The notes beneath the pieces were generated by a model that had not been told where the DNA came from, did no database searches, and worked only from the letters and a program-made list of their open reading frames with translations. A stretch of DNA of 39,905 nucleotides, taken from IMG/VR virus record IMGVR_UViG_3300035670_000547, positions 1-39,905 of that record; one strand, 5' to 3'. Source of the DNA: a virus. Positions 10,247 to 19,500 of the stretch are shown here, in pieces. The stretch's first letter is position 1. Every line of letters starts with the position of its first letter. Position numbers and translations under genes: made by a program.

Positions 10247-10863
10247 ACTTGTCTACTACTTGTCTGCTTGCTGTTGTTAGCGGGGTGGGGTATCTAACTG
10301 ATTGGTCAATTAGTGAACGGGGGGTCTGCCGAGGCATACGGGGGTGGGGGGATAGGGGTTATTCGTTCTAGCGGTTTTCACTCTTTTTGGTGTTTCTGCG
10401 GCGTGTGTTTTCGAGCAACTTGTATGCGACTTGTATACATGCAGGGAGGTGGGCAGGGGTCTGGTTTGTTATACGCTTCAGTGTGGCGGTAACAAAAAAT
10501 GTTGCAGCGACATGGACCCGTCAGGCTCCCAACTCCTTCTTCTTTGCGGGCAAGCAAACGAAGTTTGCGCGGCAGCCCAACCGAACGAATGTGAGGGCGG
10601 GAGCGCAGCAACGCGACACACCCGATAAGCGCCTCCCCCACAGTTCCCGCCCCCGCGGAAGGTCGCCGTGGCAAAATTTTAGCCGACACCTTTGTTCGAT
10701 GATAAGACGTTCATCACGCTGCTCCCCTCACTCAAAGATGAGAGGTCTACCCAGGTTTCCCTGTTTACGCCCCGCCACATGCAACCGTGGAACGACCATG
10801 AGCGCCCTGTGTCTCCCGACATGAGGGACTTGATGAAGTTGACTGTGACTGTACCACACCTCT

Positions 10864-10871
10864 GCTACTCT
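10864..10871 (+). promoter_or_regulatory. Extended -10 (TGC-TACTCT) for leaderless rightward transcript
   Basis: TGC (10863-10865) plus TACTCT (10866-10871) ends six bases before ATG 10878, and no Shine-Dalgarno precedes that ATG. A transcript from here would begin at or next to the A of the start codon. A TTGACT at 10839-10844 is 21 bases from the -10, longer than usual. Confidence 0.5.
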
Positions 10872-10877
10872 TACAAC

Positions 10878-11462
10878 ATGCCTGCAAAGAAACCAAAAGG
10901 AATTGACTGGAACGGCAGTCTCGCAGATTTCAAAGACGCTGTAGAAATCGCAGGGAAGGTTGCATACGAAGTTTCAGGAGCAGGCGACGTAGTACGATTC
11001 GCCAAAGACCCCAGCATCAAAAACGCTGCCGCCCTTGGACTCACCGTAGCCGCATACGCAGCAGGACCAGCAGCCAAAGCAGCACAAACCGCCAAAGCAC
11101 TCAACGCCTTCAAAGCAGTCGAAGCAACCTCTAACATTCGTGCAGCAGCAGCCGCAGCCGACGCAATCAAAACCAGTCGCGTAGTCGCAGCCACCAAAGG
11201 CGCAGGAACTATCACCACCAAATCAGGTGTCGCACTCCCAATGACAGGAATCAAAACTTTCTCCACCGCAAAAAACCCTGTCCGTGCAGCCGCATCAACC
11301 CGCGTAGTAGTCACCAAGGAAGCAGAAAAAGCGGCAGCAACCGTCGCCTCATCCATGCAAGGAAAAGTCACCGCAGGTAAGGTCGCAGGCGCAGCAGTAG
11401 CATCAGCAAAGGCTGGCTCAACTGTCTCAACACAAAAGCAGAAAAACAAGAACAAGCGCTAA
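10878..11462 (+). CDS. Alanine-rich basic protein, probable virion-associated
   Basis: 194 residues from ATG 10878; the open frame extends upstream to 10692 but that part lacks an SD and has non-coding composition. After DWNGSLADFKDAVEIAG the protein is very Ala/Val/Thr-rich with amphipathic helices, and it ends with a lysine-rich tail (KQKNKNKR). The motif GSLADFKDAV is shared with the next protein (GSLADYKESV). Composition and place before the terminase suggest a DNA-associated or ejected virion protein. No family recognised. Confidence 0.62.
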   Translation: MPAKKPKGIDWNGSLADFKDAVEIAGKVAYEVSGAGDVVRFAKDPSIKNAAALGLTVAAYAAGPAAKAAQTAKALNAFKAVEATSNIRAAAAAADAIKTSRVVAATKGAGTITTKSGVALPMTGIKTFSTAKNPVRAAASTRVVVTKEAEKAAATVASSMQGKVTAGKVAGAAVASAKAGSTVSTQKQKNKNKR

Positions 11463-11464
11463 AC

Positions 11465-12319
11465 ATGGCTCCACGCAGACCACGCACCCCCGATTACATG
11501 GGGTCACTTGCTGACTACAAAGAATCAGTCAAGCCTGCATCCAAGAAAGAAAAACTGTACGGACAGGAACTCGGCAAGATTGGTCGAGCAGCCGAACGCG
11601 GCGCACCAGTCAACACCGTCCAACAGAAGATGGGCACATACTCCGAACAGGTCATGCAAAACAAAGCAAACCGCGACATGCCCGTCAAACGCAAGGTCCA
11701 AGAGATGGGGCTGCAACTAGGGGTTGCCGCGCTCACCAACCCGAACACCCTGCGTGGCGTTACGAACACTGTCAACAAGGGCGTGTCCGCAATCCAAAAC
11801 CTGAAATCACCAACCTATTACGGTATCCACGGTTCACCAACCGAAGGACTCAAAAAAATCACTCCTGCTCTCGGACAAAACACCCAGCAATTCCTCAAAG
11901 GTTCCACCAACATCGGAACCTCAAACGTCAACAAACCAGCCGTATTCTCTCTCGAACCCAAGACCGAGAACGTCCTCCAAGCCACCGACTACGCACAAAA
12001 GTTTGAAGTATCAGGAAAAGGCTCCGTATACGTTGTAAAGGGCAAAGCAAAAAACGTTATCTCTCACGAACTAACCGAATCAAAAAACATTGCTGGAAGC
12101 GACCTGTTCGCAAAATCCACGTTGAGCAACGAAAAACTTTCAAGCAAGCCGATGAAGGTGGTCAAAGAATTCAAGGTTGCCGACTATACGAAAACCGCGT
12201 ATAACAAGTTTGATGATGCTATGGAAACGACACAGGATTTCAGTCCTTTGTCCGCGCAAATTCAGGCTGCAATCAAAAAGGACTCGAAGAAGATGGTCCC
12301 TAAGTTCCGTCGAAAGTAA
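11465..12319 (+). CDS. Basic virion-module protein with possible ADP-ribosyltransferase-like segment
   Basis: 284 residues. Residues 9-22 repeat the GSLADYKESV motif of the preceding protein. The middle, about residues 116-205, reads YYGIHGSPTEGLKKITP, then KPAVFSLEP ... ATDYAQKF and GSVYVVKGKAKNVI. An H-G-S turn followed by a VFS strand, an A-x-x-Y-A helix and a VY-V strand resembles phage-encoded ART-like (KptA/PARP-type or polyvalent-protein ART) domains, but I cannot confirm a catalytic Glu. C-terminus is lysine-rich. It may be co-injected and modify host proteins, or be purely structural. Confidence 0.5.
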   Translation: MAPRRPRTPDYMGSLADYKESVKPASKKEKLYGQELGKIGRAAERGAPVNTVQQKMGTYSEQVMQNKANRDMPVKRKVQEMGLQLGVAALTNPNTLRGVTNTVNKGVSAIQNLKSPTYYGIHGSPTEGLKKITPALGQNTQQFLKGSTNIGTSNVNKPAVFSLEPKTENVLQATDYAQKFEVSGKGSVYVVKGKAKNVISHELTESKNIAGSDLFAKSTLSNEKLSSKPMKVVKEFKVADYTKTAYNKFDDAMETTQDFSPLSAQIQAAIKKDSKKMVPKFRRK

Positions 12320-12322
12320 CCG

Positions 12323-14302
12323 ATGGGTACAAAAAGAAGGGTCCCACCAGAGGACAAAGCACGGTTCTTCGCCGCAATCGCAGCAGGCTCAACCATCACC
12401 GAAGCCTCACGCATCGCAGGCATCCACATCAACACAGGCTCCAACTGGCTAGCCAAATCCAAAGAAGCCAAAGCCAAACTTGACGCAGCCGTCCTCGAAG
12501 CCTCCCGCGTACGCTCACGCGGAGGAGGCGTCCAATACGACAAATACGAACAAGACCTAGACGACGCCGTCAACCTCCCCCCAGCAATCCCCCACAGCCG
12601 CCTCAAACCAGAAGCACAACGCGGACTCACCGACTTCGACTTCTTCCGACGCTACTACCTCGGACGAGTCCCCTCACCCTGGCAAGTAGAAGCAGCCGTC
12701 CAACTCGTCGAACTCCTCGAAAACCCAGAAAAAGAATTCGTCGTACTCAACGTCCCACCAGGAGCAGGAAAATCCACCCTATTCCACGACGTCGCAGTAT
12801 GGGCAATCGTCCGCAACCGCTCCATCCGCGTCATGATTGGCTCCATCTCACAAGCAATGGCAAAACAATACTCACGCCGCATCCGCGAAACCCTAGAACG
12901 ACCAGCGCCAATCCACCCAGACCCCGAACTCGTCCGCAAAGGACTCGCCATCAACGCCGAAGGATGCCTCTCCATCGACTACGGTCGCTTCAAACCATCC
13001 GACAAAGGCGCACTCTGGCGTGCAGAAGAATTCGTCGTAGAACAACTCGACGGAAACGGTCTCGACAACAAAGAACCAACCGTCCGCGCATACGGAATCG
13101 ACTCCGAATACATCGGACATCGCGCCGACCTATGCCTCTTCGACGACGTCGCCTCCGTAGACAACGCACGACCAGGCTCAACCCGTGACAAACTCATCGA
13201 AAGATGGGACCAAGTAGCCGAAGCCCGCGTCGACCCCTCAGGCTTGCTCGCCGTAGTCGGACAAAGACTGTCCAGCAACGACCTCTACGCCCACTGCCTC
13301 TCCAAAATCTCGTATGAAACCGACGAAGAAACCTACGACGGCACCGACATCACCACCCCCGAAGGCTTAGAAGCCATCGAACCACTCAAAACACAAAAAT
13401 ATAAGCACATCGTCTACAAGGCGTACTACCAAGAACTTGACACAGGCATCCAAAGCCGCCGTTTTGACGCCGAACCATACCCCAACGGACCACTTTTAGA
13501 CCCAAAACGGTTGTCCTGGAAAGACCTTTCCTACATCCGATATTCCAACCCACGCACATTCAAGGTGGTATATCAGCAAGAGGACGACGAATCAGACACC
13601 ATGCTTATCGACCGCACCTGGATAACAGGTGGTCTCGGCAAAGATGGCGTCCAATACCAAGGATGCATTGACAACGACCGCCTCCCAGGGCAAATCCCCG
13701 AAGGACTTACCCCACCCATCATCTCCGTCATCACCGTCGACCCCTCCCCAAGCCAATTCTGGGGCATCCAATGGTGGCTCTACCAACCAGAAACCAACCT
13801 CCGCTACCTCATCGACCTCATGCGAGTCGAACTCACCGCCGAACAACTCCTCGGCTACGACACCACCACCCGCGAATACTCAGGCGTCCTCGAAGACTGG
13901 ACCAACCGAGCCTTCCAATACGGCTACCCCGTCTCCCACATCATCGTAGAAATCAACGCCGCCCAAAGATTCCTTTTAGCGCATGATTTCGTCCGCAAAT
14001 GGCAAACACGCCAAATGGTCAACATCATCCCCCACACCACACACCGCAACAAATTCGACCAAAAACTCGGAATCGAAGCACTCCTCCCACCCCTCTACCG
14101 CACAGGCGCAGTACGCCTCCCATCCATGCGCGGCAACTGGAAAACACTCGCACTCGTCGACGAACTCACCAAATGGACCCCAGACAAAAAGAACGGCACC
14201 GACCTCGTCATGGCAAACTGGTTCGCAGAACTCCACTTCCCCAACATCGGCGGCATCAAACTCCCCCCACGCCAATGGCGACCATCATGGCTACTCCAAT
14301 AG
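12323..14302 (+). CDS. terL: Terminase large subunit with fused N-terminal HTH
   Basis: 659 residues. Residues 1-55 form a helix-turn-helix typical of terminase small subunits (ARFFAAIAAGSTITEASRIAGIHINTGSNWLAKSKEA). The ATPase follows: Walker A PPGAGKST at 145-152, Walker B DLCLFDD at 269-275, coupling motif VVGQRLSSNDLY at about 311-322. The C-terminal RNase H-like nuclease has Asp473 (TVDPSPSQF), Glu543 (IIVEINA) and Asp627 (GTDLV). It packages DNA into the prohead and cuts it into genome lengths. No separate small subunit gene is seen, so the fused HTH may take over DNA recognition. Codons are extremely C/A-rich. Confidence 0.93.
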   Translation: MGTKRRVPPEDKARFFAAIAAGSTITEASRIAGIHINTGSNWLAKSKEAKAKLDAAVLEASRVRSRGGGVQYDKYEQDLDDAVNLPPAIPHSRLKPEAQRGLTDFDFFRRYYLGRVPSPWQVEAAVQLVELLENPEKEFVVLNVPPGAGKSTLFHDVAVWAIVRNRSIRVMIGSISQAMAKQYSRRIRETLERPAPIHPDPELVRKGLAINAEGCLSIDYGRFKPSDKGALWRAEEFVVEQLDGNGLDNKEPTVRAYGIDSEYIGHRADLCLFDDVASVDNARPGSTRDKLIERWDQVAEARVDPSGLLAVVGQRLSSNDLYAHCLSKISYETDEETYDGTDITTPEGLEAIEPLKTQKYKHIVYKAYYQELDTGIQSRRFDAEPYPNGPLLDPKRLSWKDLSYIRYSNPRTFKVVYQQEDDESDTMLIDRTWITGGLGKDGVQYQGCIDNDRLPGQIPEGLTPPIISVITVDPSPSQFWGIQWWLYQPETNLRYLIDLMRVELTAEQLLGYDTTTREYSGVLEDWTNRAFQYGYPVSHIIVEINAAQRFLLAHDFVRKWQTRQMVNIIPHTTHRNKFDQKLGIEALLPPLYRTGAVRLPSMRGNWKTLALVDELTKWTPDKKNGTDLVMANWFAELHFPNIGGIKLPPRQWRPSWLLQ

Positions 14303-14303
14303 T

Positions 14304-14312
14304 TGCTATCCT
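14304..14312 (+). promoter_or_regulatory. Possible extended -10 (TGC-TATCCT) before portal gene
   Basis: TGC-TATCCT lies 41 bases upstream of the portal start in the only gap (51 bases) between terminase and portal. The -35 region has no clear match. Confidence 0.3.
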
Positions 14313-14353
14313 TACAATAAACCAAAACAACTAAACTAGGAGATTCGCGTCAA

Positions 14354-16174
14354 GTGCTGCCAGTAGAAGAAATCGTCTCCCTGTATAACGCGAGACAAGA
14401 AGCACAAGGACCCGTGCTGCGCAAAATGCGAGAAGTACGCGACCTCGCAAACGGCGACACCATCATCCCGCTCTCCGAACTAGACCGCAACGCCCGCACC
14501 AACGTCGCTAACCTCCTCGTCCAAGGGTTAGACCAAACCTCCATGCGCATCTCCTCAGTGATGCCAACCCCATACTTCCCACCAATCAAACCAGGCAACA
14601 ACGACTCACAAGAACTCGCACGACTCCGCAAAAAGATTGTCCTCTCCTACTGGGACCACAACAAACTAAACATCAAGCAGCGTCGCCGCGCACGCCACTT
14701 CCTCGCATACTCCAGCGCACCAGTCTTCCTCCAACCAGACTTCAAGAAACTGCAACCAACCTGGTCAGTACGCAACCCGCTCGACACCTTCCCCGCACCA
14801 ATGGAAGACCCAGACGCACTCGTCCCAGACAACTGCATCTTCACCTACACCAAAACCGCCAAATGGCTCGTCGACAACTACGGTGACATCGTCATCGGAA
14901 AACTCCGCATGGGTCGCGTCACCTTCGACACCAAATACACCCTCCTCCAATACGTCGACGACAACGAACTCGTCGTCTGCGTCATCGGCTCACCACTCAC
15001 CGAAGGCATGACCCCATCCGAACGAGCAGGCTTAGAAACCGTCGAACTCGAACGCATCCCCAACCGCACAGGCATGCCAATGGTTGTAATCCCGCAACGC
15101 ATCTCCCTCGACCAGCCACGCGGACAATACGACGGCGTACTCGGAATGTACTTCACCCGCGCACGACTCCAGGCACTCACTGAGATTGCGATTGAACGCG
15201 GCATCTTCCCCGACGAATACCTCGTCGCTCGTGCTGGAGAAAACCCTGAAATCATCCAGATGGCTGACGGCAAAACAGGACAACTTGGTGTTGTCAAGGG
15301 TGGCGACATTCAACAGTTGCAAACCAACCCTGGCTACAAAACCGACACTGCCCTCGACCGACTTGAGCGCCAAGAACGCCTGGAGGGTGCTATACCCGCA
15401 GAGTTCGGTGGCGAATCTGGTACGAACATTCGTACGGGTCGCCGCGGAGAAAACGTCCTCTCCGCAACCGTCGACTTCCGTGTACAAGAAGCACAATCAG
15501 TATTCGAACAATCCCTGTTTGAAGAAGACAAGATTGCTATCGCTATTGAGAAGGCGTATTGGGGGAATCAGAAAAAGTCGTTCTTCCTTTCGGGACGCGC
15601 AACAGGAGGAATGACCAACTATGTTCCGAACAAAGTTTTCGAAACAGACTTCCACTACGTCACCTATCCGTCGTCTGGTTCAGATGTCAACGGTCTCATT
15701 GTTGGTTTGGGTCAGCGCCTCGGTACTGGTCTCATGTCGAAAGAGTCGGCGCGCGAAGCAGACCCACTTATCACTGACCCAGAACTCGAAAAGGACCGCA
15801 TCACCGCAGAGTCCATGGAAGCCGCTCTACTGTCCTCAATCCAGGCACAAGCAGCGGACCCCAACGGACCTTACCAACCAGAAGATTTGGCTTATCTCAC
15901 CATGCTCACGGTCGAAAAGAACGTACCTCTTTATGAGGCGGTCCAAATGACCCAACGCCGTGCACAGGAACGACAGGCTGCGATGGCACCGCAGGGTGCG
16001 CCTGAGACGATGCCAGGGTTGGCGATGCCAGGAATGGGTGCAGAAATGCAGCCAGCACCAGCAGGACCGCCATCCATCCAAGATTTGCTAGGTCAACTTC
16101 AAGGACAGCCAGCAGCCGTAGCCACCCAACCCAACACACCAGGAGCCGTACTCAGCCTTCAAGGGAGACTGTAA
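14354..16174 (+). CDS. Portal protein
   Basis: 606 residues from GTG 14354 (SD AGGAG about 11 bases upstream). Assigned by position directly after the terminase, by length, and by portal-like features: helical N-terminus, LSYWDHNKLNIKQRRRARHFLAYSSAPVFLQPDF, WSVRNPLDTFPAP (typical of portal 'P-x-D-x-x-x-x-P' strand) and a long helical section near 390-420. The C-terminal 70 residues are Pro/Met/Gln-rich and disordered (MAPQGAPETMPGLAMPGMG). Forms the dodecameric DNA channel at one capsid vertex and binds terminase during packaging. Confidence 0.85.
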   Translation: MLPVEEIVSLYNARQEAQGPVLRKMREVRDLANGDTIIPLSELDRNARTNVANLLVQGLDQTSMRISSVMPTPYFPPIKPGNNDSQELARLRKKIVLSYWDHNKLNIKQRRRARHFLAYSSAPVFLQPDFKKLQPTWSVRNPLDTFPAPMEDPDALVPDNCIFTYTKTAKWLVDNYGDIVIGKLRMGRVTFDTKYTLLQYVDDNELVVCVIGSPLTEGMTPSERAGLETVELERIPNRTGMPMVVIPQRISLDQPRGQYDGVLGMYFTRARLQALTEIAIERGIFPDEYLVARAGENPEIIQMADGKTGQLGVVKGGDIQQLQTNPGYKTDTALDRLERQERLEGAIPAEFGGESGTNIRTGRRGENVLSATVDFRVQEAQSVFEQSLFEEDKIAIAIEKAYWGNQKKSFFLSGRATGGMTNYVPNKVFETDFHYVTYPSSGSDVNGLIVGLGQRLGTGLMSKESAREADPLITDPELEKDRITAESMEAALLSSIQAQAADPNGPYQPEDLAYLTMLTVEKNVPLYEAVQMTQRRAQERQAAMAPQGAPETMPGLAMPGMGAEMQPAPAGPPSIQDLLGQLQGQPAAVATQPNTPGAVLSLQGRL

Positions 16175-16579
16175 ATGGCACAGCAATACTCAAACCGCAG
16201 CGACCTGCAAAACCCAACCAAAAAAATTGCTAAGACTGTCGCCACAGGTCAAACCTATGGTGAAGCCAAGCAACAGATGGAAGCGCAACGCGCTGTTCCG
16301 ATGGGCACACCTGTCGCACCTGAACCGAAGAACTTTGTTCCTGCTGGCGGCTTCGGACCATTAGACCGCCCATCAGAGCGACCATTCGAACCAGTAACCG
16401 CAGGAAACCCGCTCGGTGCTGGACCAGGACCAGAAGTCTTACCGTCACCACTTCCAGAAACCATCCAAGTTGGCTCGAAACAGGACCTCATCAACCAGGT
16501 TCGTTACGCATACTCACAGAATCCGAACAGCGCGTTGCTACAGTTACTGTTCGAACTTGAGGGCACACCAATCGCATGA
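16175..16579 (+). CDS. Small virion-module protein after portal
   Basis: 134 residues. The N-terminal half is polar (TGQTYGEAKQQMEAQRAVPMG), the middle is Pro/Gly-rich (GFGPLDRPSERPFEPVTAG), and the end is a helix (SKQDLINQVRYAYSQNPNSALLQLLFEL). Similar short proteins sit between portal and internal virion protein in related environmental phages, from memory. Overlaps the next gene by four bases. Could be a portal- or ejection-protein chaperone. Confidence 0.6.
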   Translation: MAQQYSNRSDLQNPTKKIAKTVATGQTYGEAKQQMEAQRAVPMGTPVAPEPKNFVPAGGFGPLDRPSERPFEPVTAGNPLGAGPGPEVLPSPLPETIQVGSKQDLINQVRYAYSQNPNSALLQLLFELEGTPIA

Positions 16580-19500
16580 AAAAAACTGTTCAGCAACTTG
16601 AGGCTGAAGCACGGGAAACAGAAGCACTCGCTCGTCGCCGCCAAGAAATCGTAGACCGCTACACCCCAGACACCGCTGAACGTCTCTCACGCGCATACCA
16701 CGGCAGTTACTACACCAACCCAGAAGTAACCGCCGCACTCGGCGTATCCGACATTCCTGTCGACTACAAAGAAGTCCACATCAACTCCGCTGTCCAAGCA
16801 GCAAAATACAAGGAACAGTTGAAGGACCGTCGCGCACTCGCCGCAGGCGCAACCCCAGAACAAGACCCGAACCTTCCATACACCCTTGTCGACCTGTTGC
16901 GCATGGACCCACAGGAACTCGCCATTCGTTCCGATAAGGCTCCAGCATGGTGGGACCAGGTAGACCCAATCAACCCAGAAAACGGATTGAACTGGCGCAA
17001 CATCCCAGTCCCATCAGAAATCAAAGACGCCAAAGAACTTCTCGACCTCCAAGAAACACAAGTCATCAAACTGTTTCTTTCAAAAACGGAAGACGAATGG
17101 TACGCAATCCCAGGCATGGTCGCCAAAGGAACCTATAACACCAAAGGTGAACGCATCCCTGGCACGTTTGACGCATACGCCGACCTTGGCGCAAAATTCC
17201 CAAATCTTCGTTCCATGTGGGATGCACGAGCAGCGTTCGGTGACGGACCAAAACCCTGGTCCCCAGAAGCAATCTCCTCCAACCTCATCTCATCCTTCCA
17301 AGAAGGAATGGCACGCTCAATCAGCACACTCCAACTCCCATTCAAAGCATTAGGTTTTGCCGCACCAGACCACATCGGTCCAGCAGGCGGAGTAGAAGTC
17401 GCAGGAATCAACCTGCCATCCCGCATCAGTTTGAAAGGCGCAGGAGAAATCGCCAAGGGCGGAGTCCGTGCAGTAACCACAGGGTTCGTTGCAGCAGCAC
17501 AGGCAAGCAAAAGCACCTTCGAATACGCCATCACAAACCGAGGACCGCTCTCTGCGCTCGGCGTAGCATCCGTCCCAGTCGAACCAGACTCACTACAAAA
17601 ATTCAACCAACTCGTCGTCGAAGGAAATATCCTCAGCCAAATCGCAAAAAGCGCTATCGCTGGAGAAAAAATTGACATCGGCACAGGATTCTTTCCAGAA
17701 GGCAAAATCGCTGAGGAAGCACGCAAAGCCCACGACACAGCACTTCCAACCGTCAACGGACAAACCTGGACACTGGGCAGAGCCACAATCAGCCCCCTCA
17801 TCCAGGAAGGTTACATTGACCAAAACGGTTACGTCGCTTCGCTCATCTCTGGGATAGTTGACGGAACATTCACCGCGGTCACCGACCCAGGTTTGTTTAT
17901 GGGCGACCCAGTCCAAGCGTTGATGCGCAAATTCAACCTGACCGAAAAAGCCGCACTAACAGTTCTCGACGACGGCATCATCAAAGACGCACTACTGGAC
18001 AAGTGGAGAAAAGAACGTCAAGCAGCAGGCGCATCAACCACACCCAAAGACGTCATTGACTTGCCGTTCTATAGTGCCCGTGAAGCAGGCGAAGAAGCAC
18101 CAAGATTCGCTGGCGTCCTCCCAGAAGGCACCGTAATCCCAGAAGAAGTACAGCAATACGTCGACCAAGTCGTTGAAGATACCGTTCGCAACCTTCCATT
18201 AGCCGCGATGGACAACCCGCCATCACCCAACCTGCCCATTCTTTCCGACAGAAACAGCATCAAGCGACGCCTCGGCGTCATCGACCCCGCTGGCGAAACG
18301 CCACGATTCGTGCCACGCGAAATCGACGCAATGCCATACACCCGAGAAGGACAAGTCACCCTTGAAAAACTCGGCTCATTCAATAATGTCGGTGAACTCT
18401 ACGACCATTTCCTCGGTTCAATCCCCCCAGGTCTCGCTGTCGCCATCCAAGACATAGTTGATACAGCCCGCGCAGCAGGCAAACAAGTCGACCTCAAAGA
18501 CATCCACCGCGTTCTCAAAGACGGTGTCTATTCTGGTGACCCGCTCTACAACATTCGAGAAGTCCCAGGTGTCTACAAAAAGTGGGTGAACCAGACAGGA
18601 CCCGCTATCGCCCAATGGACCTCTGGGGTGACACGCCAGTTGGCGCGTATGCCACGGTCAACATTCTTTTCATTCGAAGACCCAATCGCGTCCGTACGCG
18701 ACGCCAATCGTTTGATGATTGTAATGAAGGTGCCGAAGGCGGACCGTCACGCAATGCTTTCAGCACTGATGAAGGCTGTAGCCAAGGGCGAAGTATCCGA
18801 ACGATTCGCGCTTTCAAAACAATTCACCAAAACCATCATTGCGCCACAACTCCGCAAGAAGGGTGTACCAGAATCCTTTATTGACGAAGTAGCGGATTGG
18901 GCTGGAAAAACAGACGACGTACAGCAGTGGTCTTTCACCGCTGTAGGTGGTGGTTATCCAACCCCATGGCTTGCCGATGCGGAAGTATTGCGCTCAACAG
19001 ACCTGATGCAAAAAGGTTTCATGATGGTCGCGCCAGAAAAGTTCCGTGAAGTGGTGCTGGCTGTAACAAACACATATCAGGCGTTCGCCCCATTCAGGGA
19101 CGAAACCGCAATGATTGCTAATGGTGTAAGCCCAGAAAACGCAAAACGAATCGCCAGGACAGTCAACTTCATGTTGTCAGATAAAAAGTTTTCTTGGCTC
19201 GAAAAAATCCAGGCGAACTACCTGAAGCCAGTAGCGCTCGGCGCACCCCTCCCAATTCGAATGGTCACCCGAATCCTCCCAGACGAAATCCTCCGAATCG
19301 CTGTAACCGAATCCCTTGACGAATCTGCGCTAAAAGCACTCGGCGCTTACGGTCATGTCAACATCAACACGTTCGGCGTGGAAATCAAAAACGCAAAAGA
19401 AATTCAAAAACTGATGCCGAAACTTGAACACTACGACGACCTTGTCGCCAAAATCAAGTCGGCTGAAGCCGTAGGTGATTCAGTAACCGCAGACCGTTTA

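Larger units (their letters stand above)
10011..10877. other. 867-base non-coding divergence region
   Basis: No convincing gene is seen here. Open frames in this stretch have shadow-like composition and no ribosome-binding sites. Contents: leftward promoter and leader (10017-10097), three SOS-like boxes (10128-10191), two GTTAGG palindromes (10211-10246), G-rich tracts (10276-10350), a tandem ACTTGTAT repeat (10416-10445), inverted repeats TTTGTTA/TAACAAA (10465-10471 with 10490-10496), GCAAAC/GTTTGC (10554-10568) and GGGCGGGA/TCCCGCCC (10595-10602 with 10645-10652), and a rightward start signal at 10864. It separates the leftward early block from the rightward virion genes and is the most likely place for the replication origin and global control. 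Confidence 0.7.

Noticed and set aside
10554-10568. Hairpin GCAAAC-GAA-GTTTGC as terminator or tRNA arm
   Set aside because: No U-run follows and no other tRNA arms or CCA are near; kept only as a simple inverted repeat.
10378-10689. 103-residue leftward open frame in the control region
   Set aside because: No SD or coupling with neighbours; overlaps the antisense frame and lacks protein-like patterning.
10387-10824. 145-residue rightward open frame in the control region
   Set aside because: No SD, odd composition (many Arg/Ser/Cys), overlaps an equally long antisense frame and several inverted repeats; looks like chance.
10692-10877. N-terminal extension of the 194-residue Ala-rich protein
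   Set aside because: The -10 signal and SD-less ATG at 10878 explain the start better; the upstream part lacks the codon bias and the GSLAD protein pattern.
10871-11455. 194-residue antisense Ala/Val-rich frame
   Set aside because: Mirror of the Ala-rich gene (GCA/GCC codons read as TGC/GGC antisense); no SD, wrong strand for the module.
12799-14339. Long Pro/Arg/His/Thr-rich plus-strand frames inside the terminase gene
   Set aside because: The C/A-rich DNA has few T and hence few stop codons in any frame; products are low-complexity shadows.
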